60,003 bases of DNA from Streptomyces sp. A012304 (GCF_026008495.1 NZ_BQUN01000038.1:49537-109539), one strand, 5' to 3'. Positions 44,263-52,692 are shown, numbered from the stretch's first letter. Program-made: numbers and translations. The notes: a model not told the origin generated them from the sequence alone.

Positions 44263-44648
44263 GGGGAGGTGCCGTCGCCGTGGGCGGTGAGCTCACCCCG
44301 GCGATGGCCCGTCTTCGCCGTCCACGCTGCCCCTGTCAGCCCTGACGACGCGCCCGTCCAGGTGAGGCGGCGGTGTGTCGTCGGTGAAGACCGGCATGCC
44401 GAGGTCCTCCGCGTCAGCCGCCGGCGCACCACCCCGCCGCGACCACGGTGGAGCCGAAGCCCGTCACCCCGTCTCCTCACCGAGAGGCTGCGGGTCGGGG
44501 ACGACACCCCGGGCGTCCGGCCTGATCGGCTGCGTCTCCGTCGCCCAGCCCACGCGCAGGCGGATACGCAGGTGAAACGCACTCCGAAAGCTTGGTATTG
44601 TTGTCCATGTCGCTGCGGGGAACACCCCCGCCGAGCGGCAGACACCTG
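44263..44648. other. Gene-free region between serine hydrolase and tRNA-Leu
   Basis: No convincing gene in either strand. The minus strand has fragments that look protein-like (for example GWATETQPIRPDARGVV near 44510-44560), which may be decayed coding sequence. The region next to the tRNA is a plausible site of past integration. Confidence 0.35.
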
Positions 44649-44733
44649 GTCCGGGTGGCGGAATGGCAGACGCGCTAGCTTGAGGTGCTAGTGCCCTTTA
44701 TCGGGCGTGGGGGTTCAAGTCCCCCCTCGGACA
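44649..44733 (+). tRNA. tRNA-Leu (anticodon GAG)
   Basis: The acceptor stem GTCCGGG (44649-44655) pairs with CTCGGAC (44726-44732) with one G-U; the anticodon stem is CTAGC/GCTAG with loop TTGAGGT giving anticodon GAG; the long variable arm is a class II feature, and the T arm GGGGG-TTCAAGT-CCCCC is perfect. The discriminator is A and no CCA is encoded, as usual in Streptomyces. Confidence 0.93.
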
Positions 44734-45182
44734 CTCATCACTCCAGGTATCCAGTGTTATTCACTCGGTGAGTGAAGGTCTCACACGGACCGAGCGACAC
44801 GCACCCGCATCCGGGATTCCCCGGTTGCGGGTTTTGTCATTTCTTTGCACATCGTTCCCGGAAAACGTTCCGTACGTCGCGATTACCTACCGAATGTGGC
44901 GGAAGCCCGTTTATCGGTTGTCCCCGGGCTGCCCGCCGCAAGGCCCGTCGCAGCGTTACTGACGGGCCGTCAATGTTCTCCGCGGTGCACGATGTTGGCA
45001 GTCGTTGATCGCATCTTGTGGTGATACGATCACGGCGCTTGTAGAGCGGGCGGATGGGTGCAAGACGACATCCCCGACTACGGGGACAGTCCGGGCGGAG
45101 ACCCCGGTGCGGGCGGTCCCGCCGGTCCACCCGCATTGACGGGAATTCAGCAACTGGCCGTCAGTCGCCTGAAGAGAGTCTT
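44734..45182. other. Intergenic region tRNA-Leu to conservon
   Basis: Less GC-rich than the flanks. It holds hairpins TTCACTC-GGT-GAGTGAA (44760-44776), a likely tRNA terminator, and GGCCCGTC/GACGGGCC (44942-44968), then GTGAT-acg-ATCAC (about 45021-45033). No gene recognised. The conservon promoter must lie here. Confidence 0.5.
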
Positions 45183-46373
45183 ATGACTGATTACATACAG
45201 AACCCGGTACTCTGGGCTCTCCTCGTCGCCGTGTTCGTCGCGATCGCCATCATTGTTCGTCAGCGCAGGGCGACGCGGACGTTAAGGCAGGAGTTCGCAG
45301 ATCTCCGGGCTCGGCACACCGAGCTGGAGAACGGGTACGCGAAATCCGTCGAGGCAGCTCAGGAAAGAGCCGAAGAGGCAACCAAAACGGTCCTGAAGTC
45401 CGCGATGCGTACCCTTCAGGGTCTTGCCGCGGAACAGCAGCTGATCGTCTCCCGACTGCAGAACAAATACGGTGAGTCGGTCATCCTCCAGGACCTCCTG
45501 GAGATCGACCACACGAACTCCCAGTTCGGCCGCCGCGCCCAGTCCATCGCGGTCCTCTGCGACGGCTGGCTGGGACGTCAGCGCGATGTCGCGTCGGTGT
45601 ACGACGTGGTCCGCAGCGCGCAGGGCAGGATCCGGCACTACCGGCGCGTGGAAATTCTGTCGCAGGTCGATTTCGGCATCACCAGCCGTGCCGTCGAACC
45701 GGTGGCGCTGGCCCTCGCCGAACTTCTCGACAACGCGACCAGCTATTCCAGCCCGGATACCGTTGTCGAAATCAACATTCGCACCGTGCCCAAGGGAATT
45801 TGCATCGTCGTCGACGACGCCGGTGTCGGCATGAACGACGAGGAACGGGCCCGCGCCGACAAACTCCTTTCGACCGAACGCGTCTCCGGCGTGTCCTCCC
45901 TCGGCAATCCGCCGCAGTTCGGCTTCGCGGTGATCGGCGTCCTCGCTGAACGCTTCGGTTTCGAGGTGTCCGTCGACTCCACCTCGCCCTACGGCGGCGT
46001 ACGGGCGGTCCTCCTCCTGCCGCACGACCTGCTCACCACCGCACCCGAGCAGAAGGACCCGACCCCGGTCGTTCCCGCCGCAGCCACTCCCGCCCCCGCA
46101 CCCGCACCCGCCCGCAGCGGCCCCGAACCGGCGGGTGCCGTGGCCACCACCGCCGACGGCCTGCCCAAGCGGCGCCGCAAGCGGCCGATGGCCATCGTGC
46201 CCGGCAGCGCCTCCAACGCCCCCACGCCCGCCCGCTCCGGCGCGGAGACGGCGGCGATCATGGGTGCCTTCCAGCGTGGCACCCAGTCGGGCCGGCGGGC
46301 CATGCCTGCGGATCCCGCGGAACAGTCGAGCAGCACACGTGGTGCAAGCAGCGAAGGGCATGAGTTCTCGTGA
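45183..46373 (+). CDS. cvnA: Conservon sensor CvnA (histidine-kinase-like ATPase)
   Basis: 396 residues. One N-terminal membrane helix (about 9-26, LWALLVAVFVAIAIIV), a basic and then coiled-coil stretch about 28-70 (RQRRATRTLRQEF, ELENGYAKSVEAAQERAEEATK), and a HATPase_c domain with N box ELLDNATSYSSP and G1 box VVDDAGVGM; the C-terminus is Pro/Ala-rich and disordered. It lacks a classical phosphorylated His box, as usual for CvnA. CvnA proteins anchor the CvnB-CvnD complex at the membrane. Codon 34 (45282-45284) is TTA, needing bldA tRNA. The ATG at 45183 fits the membrane helix; the frame runs further upstream but is not needed. Confidence 0.92.
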   Translation: MTDYIQNPVLWALLVAVFVAIAIIVRQRRATRTLRQEFADLRARHTELENGYAKSVEAAQERAEEATKTVLKSAMRTLQGLAAEQQLIVSRLQNKYGESVILQDLLEIDHTNSQFGRRAQSIAVLCDGWLGRQRDVASVYDVVRSAQGRIRHYRRVEILSQVDFGITSRAVEPVALALAELLDNATSYSSPDTVVEINIRTVPKGICIVVDDAGVGMNDEERARADKLLSTERVSGVSSLGNPPQFGFAVIGVLAERFGFEVSVDSTSPYGGVRAVLLLPHDLLTTAPEQKDPTPVVPAAATPAPAPAPARSGPEPAGAVATTADGLPKRRRKRPMAIVPGSASNAPTPARSGAETAAIMGAFQRGTQSGRRAMPADPAEQSSSTRGASSEGHEFS

Positions 46374-46771
46374 ACGACGATCTGTCATGGATGCTTGACA
46401 GCGCCCTGGAGATTCCCGGGGCCCTGCACGCCGTCCTGATCTCCGCCGACGGCCTGTTGATGGCCCGGACGCAGGACTTCGACAAGGACGACGCGGACCG
46501 GGTGGCCGCAGCGATGAGCGGTGTGCAGTCGCTCAGCCGCTCCCTCGCCTTCTTCTGCGAGGACGCCCAGCAGCGGTGGCGGCAGACACTCGTCGAATTC
46601 GACGGCGGCTGGGTCTTCCTGATCTCGGCCGGCGAGGGCGCCTACCTGGGCGTCTCCGCCTCCCCCGACGTCGACATGGCGGACATCACCTTCCGGATGC
46701 AGCAGCTCGTCGGCCAGCTCGGCAAGGCGCTGACGACGCCGCCGCGCGAGAACCTCGGCGTACGGTCATGA
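46370..46771 (+). CDS. cvnB: Conservon CvnB, roadblock/LC7 domain
   Basis: 133 residues, a single roadblock/LC7 domain: LSWMLDSALEIPGALHAVLISADGLLMAR and GAYLGVSASPDVDMADI. Roadblock proteins regulate small Ras-like GTPases; here the partner is CvnD. The start GTG (46370) overlaps the cvnA stop (GTGA). Cytosolic, found with CvnA at the membrane. Very typical conservon member. Confidence 0.93.
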   Translation: MNDDLSWMLDSALEIPGALHAVLISADGLLMARTQDFDKDDADRVAAAMSGVQSLSRSLAFFCEDAQQRWRQTLVEFDGGWVFLISAGEGAYLGVSASPDVDMADITFRMQQLVGQLGKALTTPPRENLGVRS

Positions 46772-47145
46772 CCGGTTTCGACGAGCTGGAGCCCCAGACA
46801 CCGGAGTTAGTGCGACCGTACGTCATCACCAAGGGGCGGGGACTGCCCGACGAGGAGCAGCTCTCCCTGATCACGCTGGTCACGGCGGCCGCCGACCGCC
46901 AGCAGCGGCCCACCCGGCTGTCCCCGGAGGAACAGAAGCTGCTCGACCTGTGCTCCGCCGGCTACCTCTCGGTGGCCGAGATCGCGGGCCACACCCAGCT
47001 GCCCCTCGGCGTGGTGAAGATCCTCCTCGCCGCCCTCACCGAGGGCGGCTACCTCATCACCCGCCCGCCCGTCCAGCGGGCCCCCCTCGCCGACCGGGAG
47101 ATCCTGGAGGAGGTGCTGAATGGTCTCAGGGCCAAGTTTGGATGA
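46768..47145 (+). CDS. cvnC: Conservon CvnC, DUF742 protein
   Basis: 125 residues, DUF742: the RPYVITKGRG start is the signature, followed by a winged-helix-like segment (LCSAGYLSVAEIAGHTQLPLGVVKILLAALTEGGYL). It binds CvnB/CvnD in known conservons and can act as a regulatory adaptor. The ATG at 46768 overlaps the cvnB stop by 4 nt. Codon 14 (46807-46809) is TTA, so synthesis should depend on bldA. It overlaps cvnD by 26 nt in another frame, and a hold-up here would affect all downstream genes. Confidence 0.93.
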   Translation: MTGFDELEPQTPELVRPYVITKGRGLPDEEQLSLITLVTAAADRQQRPTRLSPEEQKLLDLCSAGYLSVAEIAGHTQLPLGVVKILLAALTEGGYLITRPPVQRAPLADREILEEVLNGLRAKFG

Positions 47146-47713
47146 GACGGCGTACGTCCGCGGCGGCGCGACACAGACCGCCGTGAAGATCCTCGTCGTC
47201 GGCCACTTCGCGGTGGGCAAGACCACGTTCATCGGGGCGATCTCCGAGATCGAGCCGCTGTCCACCGAGGAGACGATGACCCGGGCCGCCGAGTCCGTCG
47301 ACGACCTCAAGGGCGTCCAGGGCAAGACCACCACCACGGTCGCCATGGACTTCGGCCGCCTCACCATCAGCGACCGCGTCGTGCTGTACCTGTTCGGAAC
47401 GCCCGGCCAGCAGCGTTTCGTGCAGATGTGGGAGGACATGGCCCGCGGCGCGCTCGGCGCCCTGGTGCTGGTCGACCCCGAACGACTCGCGGACTCCTTC
47501 GCCGTGATCGACCTCATCGAGCAGTACGGACTCGACTACGCCATCGCCGTCAACCACTTCGACGGCAGCCCCCTGCGTGACGAAACGGCCCTGCGTGAGG
47601 CGCTGGACCTGCTCGACGACACCCCCGTCGTCACCTGCGACGCCCGGGACGAGCGGTCCTCGGCCGAAGCGCTCATCACCCTCGTCCGCCACTTGCAGGA
47701 CCGTGCCCACTAG
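47120..47713 (+). CDS. cvnD: Conservon CvnD, Ras-like GTPase
   Basis: 197 residues. P-loop GHFAVGKT at 28-35, GKTTTTVAMDFGR (switch-like), LYLFGTPGQQRF (switch II/DxxG-like with FGTPG) and a G4-like VNHFDG. It is the GTP-binding switch of the conservon, regulated by CvnB/CvnC. The ATG is at 47120 with GGAGGAGGTG upstream, 26 nt inside cvnC. The P450 starts 8 nt later, so all five genes form one coupled unit. Confidence 0.93.
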   Translation: MVSGPSLDETAYVRGGATQTAVKILVVGHFAVGKTTFIGAISEIEPLSTEETMTRAAESVDDLKGVQGKTTTTVAMDFGRLTISDRVVLYLFGTPGQQRFVQMWEDMARGALGALVLVDPERLADSFAVIDLIEQYGLDYAIAVNHFDGSPLRDETALREALDLLDDTPVVTCDARDERSSAEALITLVRHLQDRAH

Positions 47714-47721
47714 GAGCAGAC

Positions 47722-49065
47722 ATGGACCAACCCACCGCTCCGGTGCCCCCGCCCGGGTGCCCGGCGCACCACACCGGCGGCCGAGTGCCGCTGCACGGCC
47801 CGGAGTTCGCGGCCGATCCGCAGGCCTACTACACCTACCTGCGCCACTACGGGCCGACCGCCCCGGTCGAACTCGCCCCCGGCGTCGAGGCCACCCTCGT
47901 CACCGACTACGCCACCGCCCTCCAACTCCTCCAGGACTCCGCTTCGTTCCGCAAGGACGCGCGCCGCTGGCGGGACTTCAACGACGGCAAGGTGCCCCCG
48001 GACAGCCCCGTCGCACCGCTGCTGGCCTACCGTCCCAACTGCATGTTCAGCGACGGCGCCGAGCACCTGAGGCTGCGTCAGGCGGTCACGGACAGCATGG
48101 CGCGCGTGGACTCGCGCCGACTGAGCCAGTCCACCGAGCGGATCTCCGACTACCTCATCTCCCAGTTCAGCGCCCGCGGTTCGACCGACCTGCTCGGTGA
48201 CTACGCCAAGCAGCTCCCGCTGTTCGTCTTCAACGAACTCTTCGGCTGCCCCGCCGACATCGGCGACCGGGTGCTCTTCGGCATCTCCGGCATGTTCGAC
48301 GGCATCAACGCCGAAAAGGCCACCGAGGTGCTCTTCCGCGCCGTCGGCGAGCTGATCGCCCTCAAGCGGAACAGGCCCGGCGACGACGTCACCTCCTGGC
48401 TGATGCAGCACCAGGCGAAACTGACCGACGAGGAGATGACGCACCAGCTCGCCCTGCTCCTCGGCGCGGGCGCCGAGCCGCTGCGCAACCTCATCGGCAA
48501 CACCCTGCACCGGCTGCTCACCCACGACCGGTACGCCAACGAGGGCGGACTCATCGAGGAGGCGATGGACGACACCCTGTGGGAGAACCCCCCGATGTCG
48601 AACTACGCCCCCCACTACCCGGTGGCCGACATGGAGTTCGCCGGGCAGAAACTGGACGCGGGTGACCTGATGCTGGTCAGCTTCGCCGCCGCCAACACCG
48701 GCCCCGCGCTCTCGGCGGCACGTCAGGCCGGCAGCAACAGGGCGCACCTGGCCTGGAGCGCCGGACCCCACGCCTGCCCCTCCAAGGAGCCCGCCCGGCA
48801 CATCGCCGTCACGGCCATCGAGAACCTGCTCAACCAGCTACCGGACATCGAACTCGCCGTGCCCGAGGACAGTCTTGCCTGGCGTCCGGGACCGTTCAAC
48901 CGCGCGCTGGCGACGCTGCCCGCGCGGTTCACCCCGGTCCAGCCGGTCCGCCGCGCGACCCAGCAGTCGCGTGTGGAGACACCCGCGTCCGAGGCGGCCG
49001 ACACGGCGCGCAGGACCGAACGCAGCGGACTGTGGAGCCAGTTCCTCAACTGGCTGACAAGGTGA
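47722..49065 (+). CDS. Conservon-associated cytochrome P450 (CvnE-type) lacking ExxR
   Basis: 447 residues. The heme Cys is kept (C352 in WSAGPHACPSKEP) and the I-helix region is LLLGAGAEPLRNLIGN, but the K-helix ExxR pair that all ordinary P450s need is replaced by DDTLW (283-287: the Glu is Asp and the Arg is Trp). This is typical of the CYP157 family of actinobacterial P450s that accompany conservons and lack ExxR, so the change looks conserved rather than accidental. The function is unknown; a role in signalling or in the conservon output rather than ordinary oxidation is plausible. Last gene of the cvn operon. Confidence 0.9.
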   Translation: MDQPTAPVPPPGCPAHHTGGRVPLHGPEFAADPQAYYTYLRHYGPTAPVELAPGVEATLVTDYATALQLLQDSASFRKDARRWRDFNDGKVPPDSPVAPLLAYRPNCMFSDGAEHLRLRQAVTDSMARVDSRRLSQSTERISDYLISQFSARGSTDLLGDYAKQLPLFVFNELFGCPADIGDRVLFGISGMFDGINAEKATEVLFRAVGELIALKRNRPGDDVTSWLMQHQAKLTDEEMTHQLALLLGAGAEPLRNLIGNTLHRLLTHDRYANEGGLIEEAMDDTLWENPPMSNYAPHYPVADMEFAGQKLDAGDLMLVSFAAANTGPALSAARQAGSNRAHLAWSAGPHACPSKEPARHIAVTAIENLLNQLPDIELAVPEDSLAWRPGPFNRALATLPARFTPVQPVRRATQQSRVETPASEAADTARRTERSGLWSQFLNWLTR

Positions 49066-49119
49066 TTCTCACAACACCGACCAACTTCCGCCACCTGTAT
49101 GAAATTTCAAGCTCAGGGG

Positions 49120-49151
49120 TAGTGAGCCAGCGGTATTGCGCTGGCTCACTA
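49120..49151. promoter_or_regulatory. 13-bp perfect hairpin upstream of the prenyltransferase leader
   Basis: TAGTGAGCCAGCG (49120-49132) and its exact complement (49139-49151) with a 6-nt loop. It ends 3 nt before a GAAGGAGGTG ribosome site (49155-49164). It could be the cvn operon terminator, but the following sequence is not T-rich, so an mRNA-structure role at the ribosome site is equally likely. Confidence 0.65.
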
Positions 49152-49166
49152 GTTGAAGGAGGTGTC

Positions 49167-49289
49167 ATGGACCACATATCCGTCGACACCACTGACAGAG
49201 AACACCCCACCCTGTCGCACCCCCCGATACCCGCCTCCCCAGGCGGGTATCTTCTTGCCCGGCCCGTCCTGCCGGGGGAGGCCCGGTGA
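49167..49289 (+). CDS. 40-residue leader ORF upstream of prenyltransferase
   Basis: A 40-codon ORF with a near-perfect ribosome site (GAAGGAGGTG, 49155-49164) before ATG 49167. MDHISVDTTDREHPT... ends with ...ARPVLPGEAR, and its TGA overlaps the GTG start of the prenyltransferase (GTGA at 49286-49289). Codon use is unlike neighbours: ATA twice, AGA, ACT, CTT twice, TAT, which suggests a structure-driven or low-expression ORF. A terminator-like hairpin lies inside it. No tryptophan codons, so it is not a classical trp leader. It is either a translational/transcriptional attenuator or a small peptide of unknown function. Confidence 0.6.
   Translation: MDHISVDTTDREHPTLSHPPIPASPGGYLLARPVLPGEAR
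49226..49251. terminator. Terminator-like hairpin inside leader ORF
   Basis: GATACCCGCCT (49226-49236) and its exact complement AGGCGGGTATC (49241-49251), loop of four C, followed by TTCTTG. A second 6-bp hairpin CCCGGC/GCCGGG (49258-49276) follows. This is the structure expected of an attenuator ahead of the prenyltransferase gene. Confidence 0.6.
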
Positions 49290-50467
49290 TCGCGCATCGG
49301 CCCGACTCCCGAGGACTGCCGGACGACGACACCGTCGGCGGGCGCACGGCACGCCAACTGCTGCGCCTGTGCGAGGTCGCGGGCCTGGACCCGACAGCCG
49401 CCGAGGCCTACGCGCATACGCTGACCGAGGCGCTGGGCCCCGTCGCCGAACGGCCGCTGGACCTGCCACCCGCCTCCGAGACCTTTCTCTCCGACGACCA
49501 CACGCCGGTGGAATTCTCCCTGGCCTTCGTCCCCGACGCGCCCCCGACCCTGCGGGTGCTGATGGAGCCGGGCAGCGGGGCGGGCAGCCTGAAGAAGAGC
49601 GGGCGCACCGGGCTGAAAATCCTCCGCAGGCTGGCACGGCGGTGGCATTTCACCACCGACCCGCTGGATGACCTGGAGGACCTGTTCTTTCCGCCGTCCC
49701 CGCACGGGCCCCTCGCCCTCTACTGCGCGCTGGAACTGCACCCCAGCGGCGTACCGAGGGTGAAGGTGTACCTGAACCCGGCCGCCCGTGGGGAGGAACG
49801 TTCCGCCGAGACCGTACGGGAAGCCCTGCGCCGGCTCGGTCTGCGTCGGGCGTTCGCGACCCTGCCCGAAGCCGACGGTTACCCCTTCTTCGCCCTGGAC
49901 CTGGGACAATGGGAGACCCCCCGGGTCAAGGTCTATCTGCGCCATGACGGCCTCGCCGCGGCCGAGGCACCCGGCCTGTGCCGTATGGATCCCGGTCCCG
50001 ACGCGGCGGAGATCGAGCGGTTCTTCCGCACGGCCGCCGGACTCGACGCCGAGACCCCGGACGCCGACGCCTCGCCGTCGAGCGCCTTCACCGACGACGG
50101 CCGCGGACGGCAGCGGCGGCTCACCGGGCGACCCGCCCTGACCTGCCACGCCTTCACCAGTACGAAGACCGAACGCCCCAGCGGCTTCACCCTCCACATC
50201 CCCGTCCGGGCCTACGCACGGGACGACGCGGAGGTCATGTCCCGGGCCACGACCCTCCTCGGCCGCTACGGCATCGACCCCGAGCCGCTGCTCGCCGCGT
50301 CGGCCGCCGTCACCTCACGTCGGCTGGAGGACGGCGTGGGCCTCATCGCCTACCTGGCACTCGCCCACCAGCAGGGTCACCCGCCGCGCGTGACGGCGTA
50401 CGTCTCCTCGGAGGCGTACCAGGTCCGTCCGCCCGCCGCCCTCCGGCCCGCCGAGACCGCGCGGTAG
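49286..50467 (+). CDS. Tryptophan dimethylallyltransferase family prenyltransferase (DMATS type)
   Basis: 393 residues, an ABBA-type aromatic prenyltransferase of the DMATS/TrpPT family. Recognisable pieces are FSLAFVPDAPPTLRVLMEPGSGAG (start of the barrel, where Glu/Arg contact the indole and diphosphate), LALYCALELHPSGVPRVKVYLNP, FFALDLGQWETPRVKVYLRH and GLIAYLALAHQ with the conserved basic and Tyr positions. These enzymes prenylate indoles such as L-tryptophan with DMAPP, without a DDxxD motif. From memory, a close actinobacterial member, SCO7467 with a neighbouring flavin monooxygenase, makes 5-dimethylallyl-indole products; a convergent FMO lies next to this gene too. The GTG start overlaps the leader ORF, so translation is coupled. 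Confidence 0.85.
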   Translation: MIAHRPDSRGLPDDDTVGGRTARQLLRLCEVAGLDPTAAEAYAHTLTEALGPVAERPLDLPPASETFLSDDHTPVEFSLAFVPDAPPTLRVLMEPGSGAGSLKKSGRTGLKILRRLARRWHFTTDPLDDLEDLFFPPSPHGPLALYCALELHPSGVPRVKVYLNPAARGEERSAETVREALRRLGLRRAFATLPEADGYPFFALDLGQWETPRVKVYLRHDGLAAAEAPGLCRMDPGPDAAEIERFFRTAAGLDAETPDADASPSSAFTDDGRGRQRRLTGRPALTCHAFTSTKTERPSGFTLHIPVRAYARDDAEVMSRATTLLGRYGIDPEPLLAASAAVTSRRLEDGVGLIAYLALAHQQGHPPRVTAYVSSEAYQVRPPAALRPAETAR

Positions 50468-50580
50468 CGCGGCGGCACCGCCGGGAGACCCCCGAGGGGA
50501 GCCGTACGCCACCGCCGTCGAACCGCTCCCCTCGCACACGAGTCGCCCCGCCCACCCGCCGAGGCGGCTCTGACCTGCCG

Positions 50581-51867
50581 TCATTCACTCAGCAGTTCTT
50601 GCAGATAGGGAGCGACGTCCACGTTGATCGACGCGCTCCCCGCCTGGCCGTACTGGCCCGCGATGCCGCTCAGGTAGGCGGCTATCTCCTTGTGCATGAC
50701 CTCCGGCTCCGGCAGGACGGCCTCTCCCGCGACGAGCCGGGCGACCCAGCGCGACTGCGCTTCCACGAGACGGGTGATGGAGCCGTGCGGACGGACCAGG
50801 CCGACGAAGTACAGACCGGGACGGCCGGGTGCGACGACCCGCTTGTACAACTCCACCGAGCCCCGCGCCCCGACCGGGCAGCCGGCCGGCAGGAACGGGA
50901 ATGCCATGCGGTAGCCGGTGCAGTGGACGATCGCGTCGGCGTGCGCGGAGGTGCCGTCGGTGAACGCGACCCGGCTGCCGTCCAGGAAGTCGATGGCCGG
51001 CTTGGGCACGATCCCACCGTGACGGATCCGGGGAAGGATCTCGTCCGAGACGGTCACCGCCGAGGCGAAGAGGGGGTGGTCCGGCTCGGGCAGGCCGTAG
51101 TCCGAGAGCTTGCCCCGGGCGACCAGCAGGGCCTGGTCGATGAAACGGCGCTGCTCCTCCAGCGACATGCTCGTCCACCACGGCGCCTCGGCGATCTCGT
51201 CCAGCGCCATGCCGAAGAGCTGTTTGGGCAGCACGTGCCGGCCCCGGCGCACCGAGAGCAGCGTCCGCTCCGCGTGCCGGGAGAGGTCCACGGCGATGTC
51301 CACGGCCGAGGCGCCGAGCCCCACGACGACCACGCGCTGTCCGGCGAAGTCGCTGCCGTCCCGGTAGTCATAGGAGTGCAGAAACGTTCCGGTGAAGGTG
51401 TCGGAGCCGCGGAGCGGAGCGGGCAGGGAGGGCTCGGTGTTGGAGCCGGAGGCGACGATCACCTGGGTGAAGCTCCGGGACGCGCGGGTGCCGCGGGCGT
51501 CCACGGTCACGACCGTCCAGGAGCCGTCGCTCTCCTGCCGCACGGACGCGACGGTCGTCTCCAGCTCCAGGTGGTCCACCAGGCCGGCCCACTCGGCGAA
51601 CGACCTCAGATAGGCGGCGAACTCGCTGTGCCGGGGATGGACGGGACAGGAGGCCGGCATCGGATAGTCGGCGTAACCGGTGAGCTGTTTCGTGGTGTTG
51701 AGGTGGAGCGCGAGGTAGCCGGGGCCGGGTTCACCCGCCTGCGGCAGCCGCCAGATCCCGCCGACGTCGGAGGCCTTCTCGACGCAGACGAAGTCGATGC
51801 CCGCCGACTTGAGGGCGTGCGCCATGGCCAGTCCCGACAGACCCGCACCGATGAGGCACACACTCAC
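50581..51867 (-). CDS. Flavin-containing monooxygenase (FMO)
   Basis: 428 residues. FAD-binding [11 protein letters not shown] at the N-terminus, the FMO-type FxGxxxHSxxY as [18 protein letters not shown]-binding [12 protein letters not shown] and ATGY-like HCTGY in the C-terminal half. Group B monooxygenases oxygenate amines, N-hydroxyl groups or ketones. Next to a Trp-type prenyltransferase the likely substrate is a prenylated indole amino acid (N-hydroxylation on the way to an oxime or nitrile), by analogy. Start: GTG 51867 gives the standard MSVCLIGAG opening; another GTG is at 51879. Converges with the prenyltransferase, 113 bp apart. Confidence 0.88.
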   Translation of the reverse strand: MSVCLIGAGLSGLAMAHALKSAGIDFVCVEKASDVGGIWRLPQAGEPGPGYLALHLNTTKQLTGYADYPMPASCPVHPRHSEFAAYLRSFAEWAGLVDHLELETTVASVRQESDGSWTVVTVDARGTRASRSFTQVIVASGSNTEPSLPAPLRGSDTFTGTFLHSYDYRDGSDFAGQRVVVVGLGASAVDIAVDLSRHAERTLLSVRRGRHVLPKQLFGMALDEIAEAPWWTSMSLEEQRRFIDQALLVARGKLSDYGLPEPDHPLFASAVTVSDEILPRIRHGGIVPKPAIDFLDGSRVAFTDGTSAHADAIVHCTGYRMAFPFLPAGCPVGARGSVELYKRVVAPGRPGLYFVGLVRPHGSITRLVEAQSRWVARLVAGEAVLPEPEVMHKEIAAYLSGIAGQYGQAGSASINVDVAPYLQELLSE

Positions 51868-51981
51868 GGTTCCCCCCACAGGAAAGACACCATCCCTTCA
51901 TGCACGGGCATTGACTGCCCATCCGGAACTACGCTCACACCAGGACGAAGATCACAGGGGAGTGCAGTGGCGGTGGGGCGC

Positions 51982-52692
51982 TCAGGTGTGGGCCGACGCC
52001 CACAGCCCCCGCACATGCCCCAGATGCCGGGTCATGACCTCGCGCACGGCTCTTTCGTCGCGGGCCAGCAGGGCGTCGAGCAGCTCCAGGTGCTCTTGGG
52101 CGGAGGACAGCAGACGACCGGAGGCGGAGAGCGCCGTCAGGCCGTACAGACGGGCGCGTCCGCGCAGGTCACGGACCACTTCGACGAGGTGCGCGTTGCC
52201 GGCGAGGGCGAGCAGGCCGAGGTGGAAACGGGTGTCGGCCTCGACGTAGGCGATGAGGTCGCCCGCCACCGCGGCCGTGACGATCTCCCGGGCGGCGGGC
52301 CGCAGCGCCTCCAGTGACACCGGGTCGGCGGTCGTCGCCAGCGCCACCACCGTGGGGATCTCGATCAGCGCGCGGAGGTGGGTGTACTCGTCGAGCTGCT
52401 GGTCGGAGACGTCGGTGACCCGGAACCCCTTGTTGGGCACCGCGTCGACCAGGCCCTCCTTCGCGAGATCCAGCATCGCCTCGCGCACCGGCGTCGCGGA
52501 GACACCGAAGCGGGCGGCCAGGGTCGGCGCCGAGTACACCTCGCCGGGCCGCAGTTCGCCCGCGATCAGCGCCGCCCGCAGGGCGTCGGCGACCCGCTCG
52601 CGGAAGCTGCTCCGGTGGCCGCCGAGCACGGGGAGCACCGGGGCGGGGGCGGGGGCCCCGGACGAGGGGCTGCTGGTGCGGGGGGCGGGCAT
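51982..52692 (-). CDS. GntR family regulator (FCD) of hydroxyproline genes
   Basis: 236 residues. HTH FRERVADALRAALIAGELRPGEVYSAPTLAARFGVSATPVREAMLDLAKEGLV, then an FCD domain with the ligand-metal residues D and H (ADTRFHLGLLALAGN, and TRHLGHVRG). ATG 52692 is chosen because GAGGAG lies 7 nt upstream; the open frame continues further but gives no domain. The next genes on the same strand upstream are the hydroxyproline operon, which it probably controls; the operator ATGTCACAT lies at the operon start (see 57899). Confidence 0.88.
   Translation of the reverse strand: MPAPRTSSPSSGAPAPAPVLPVLGGHRSSFRERVADALRAALIAGELRPGEVYSAPTLAARFGVSATPVREAMLDLAKEGLVDAVPNKGFRVTDVSDQQLDEYTHLRALIEIPTVVALATTADPVSLEALRPAAREIVTAAVAGDLIAYVEADTRFHLGLLALAGNAHLVEVVRDLRGRARLYGLTALSASGRLLSSAQEHLELLDALLARDERAVREVMTRHLGHVRGLWASAHT

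Noticed and set aside
44100..44645. 181-codon minus-strand ORF before tRNA-Leu
   Set aside because: No ribosome site or domain, overlaps the serine hydrolase end and is Arg/Ser-rich in the way shadows are.
49032..49166. Extension of the 40-residue leader ORF back to 49032
   Set aside because: It overlaps the P450 end and the 13-bp hairpin, and the excellent ribosome site is at 49155-49164, so translation should begin at 49167.
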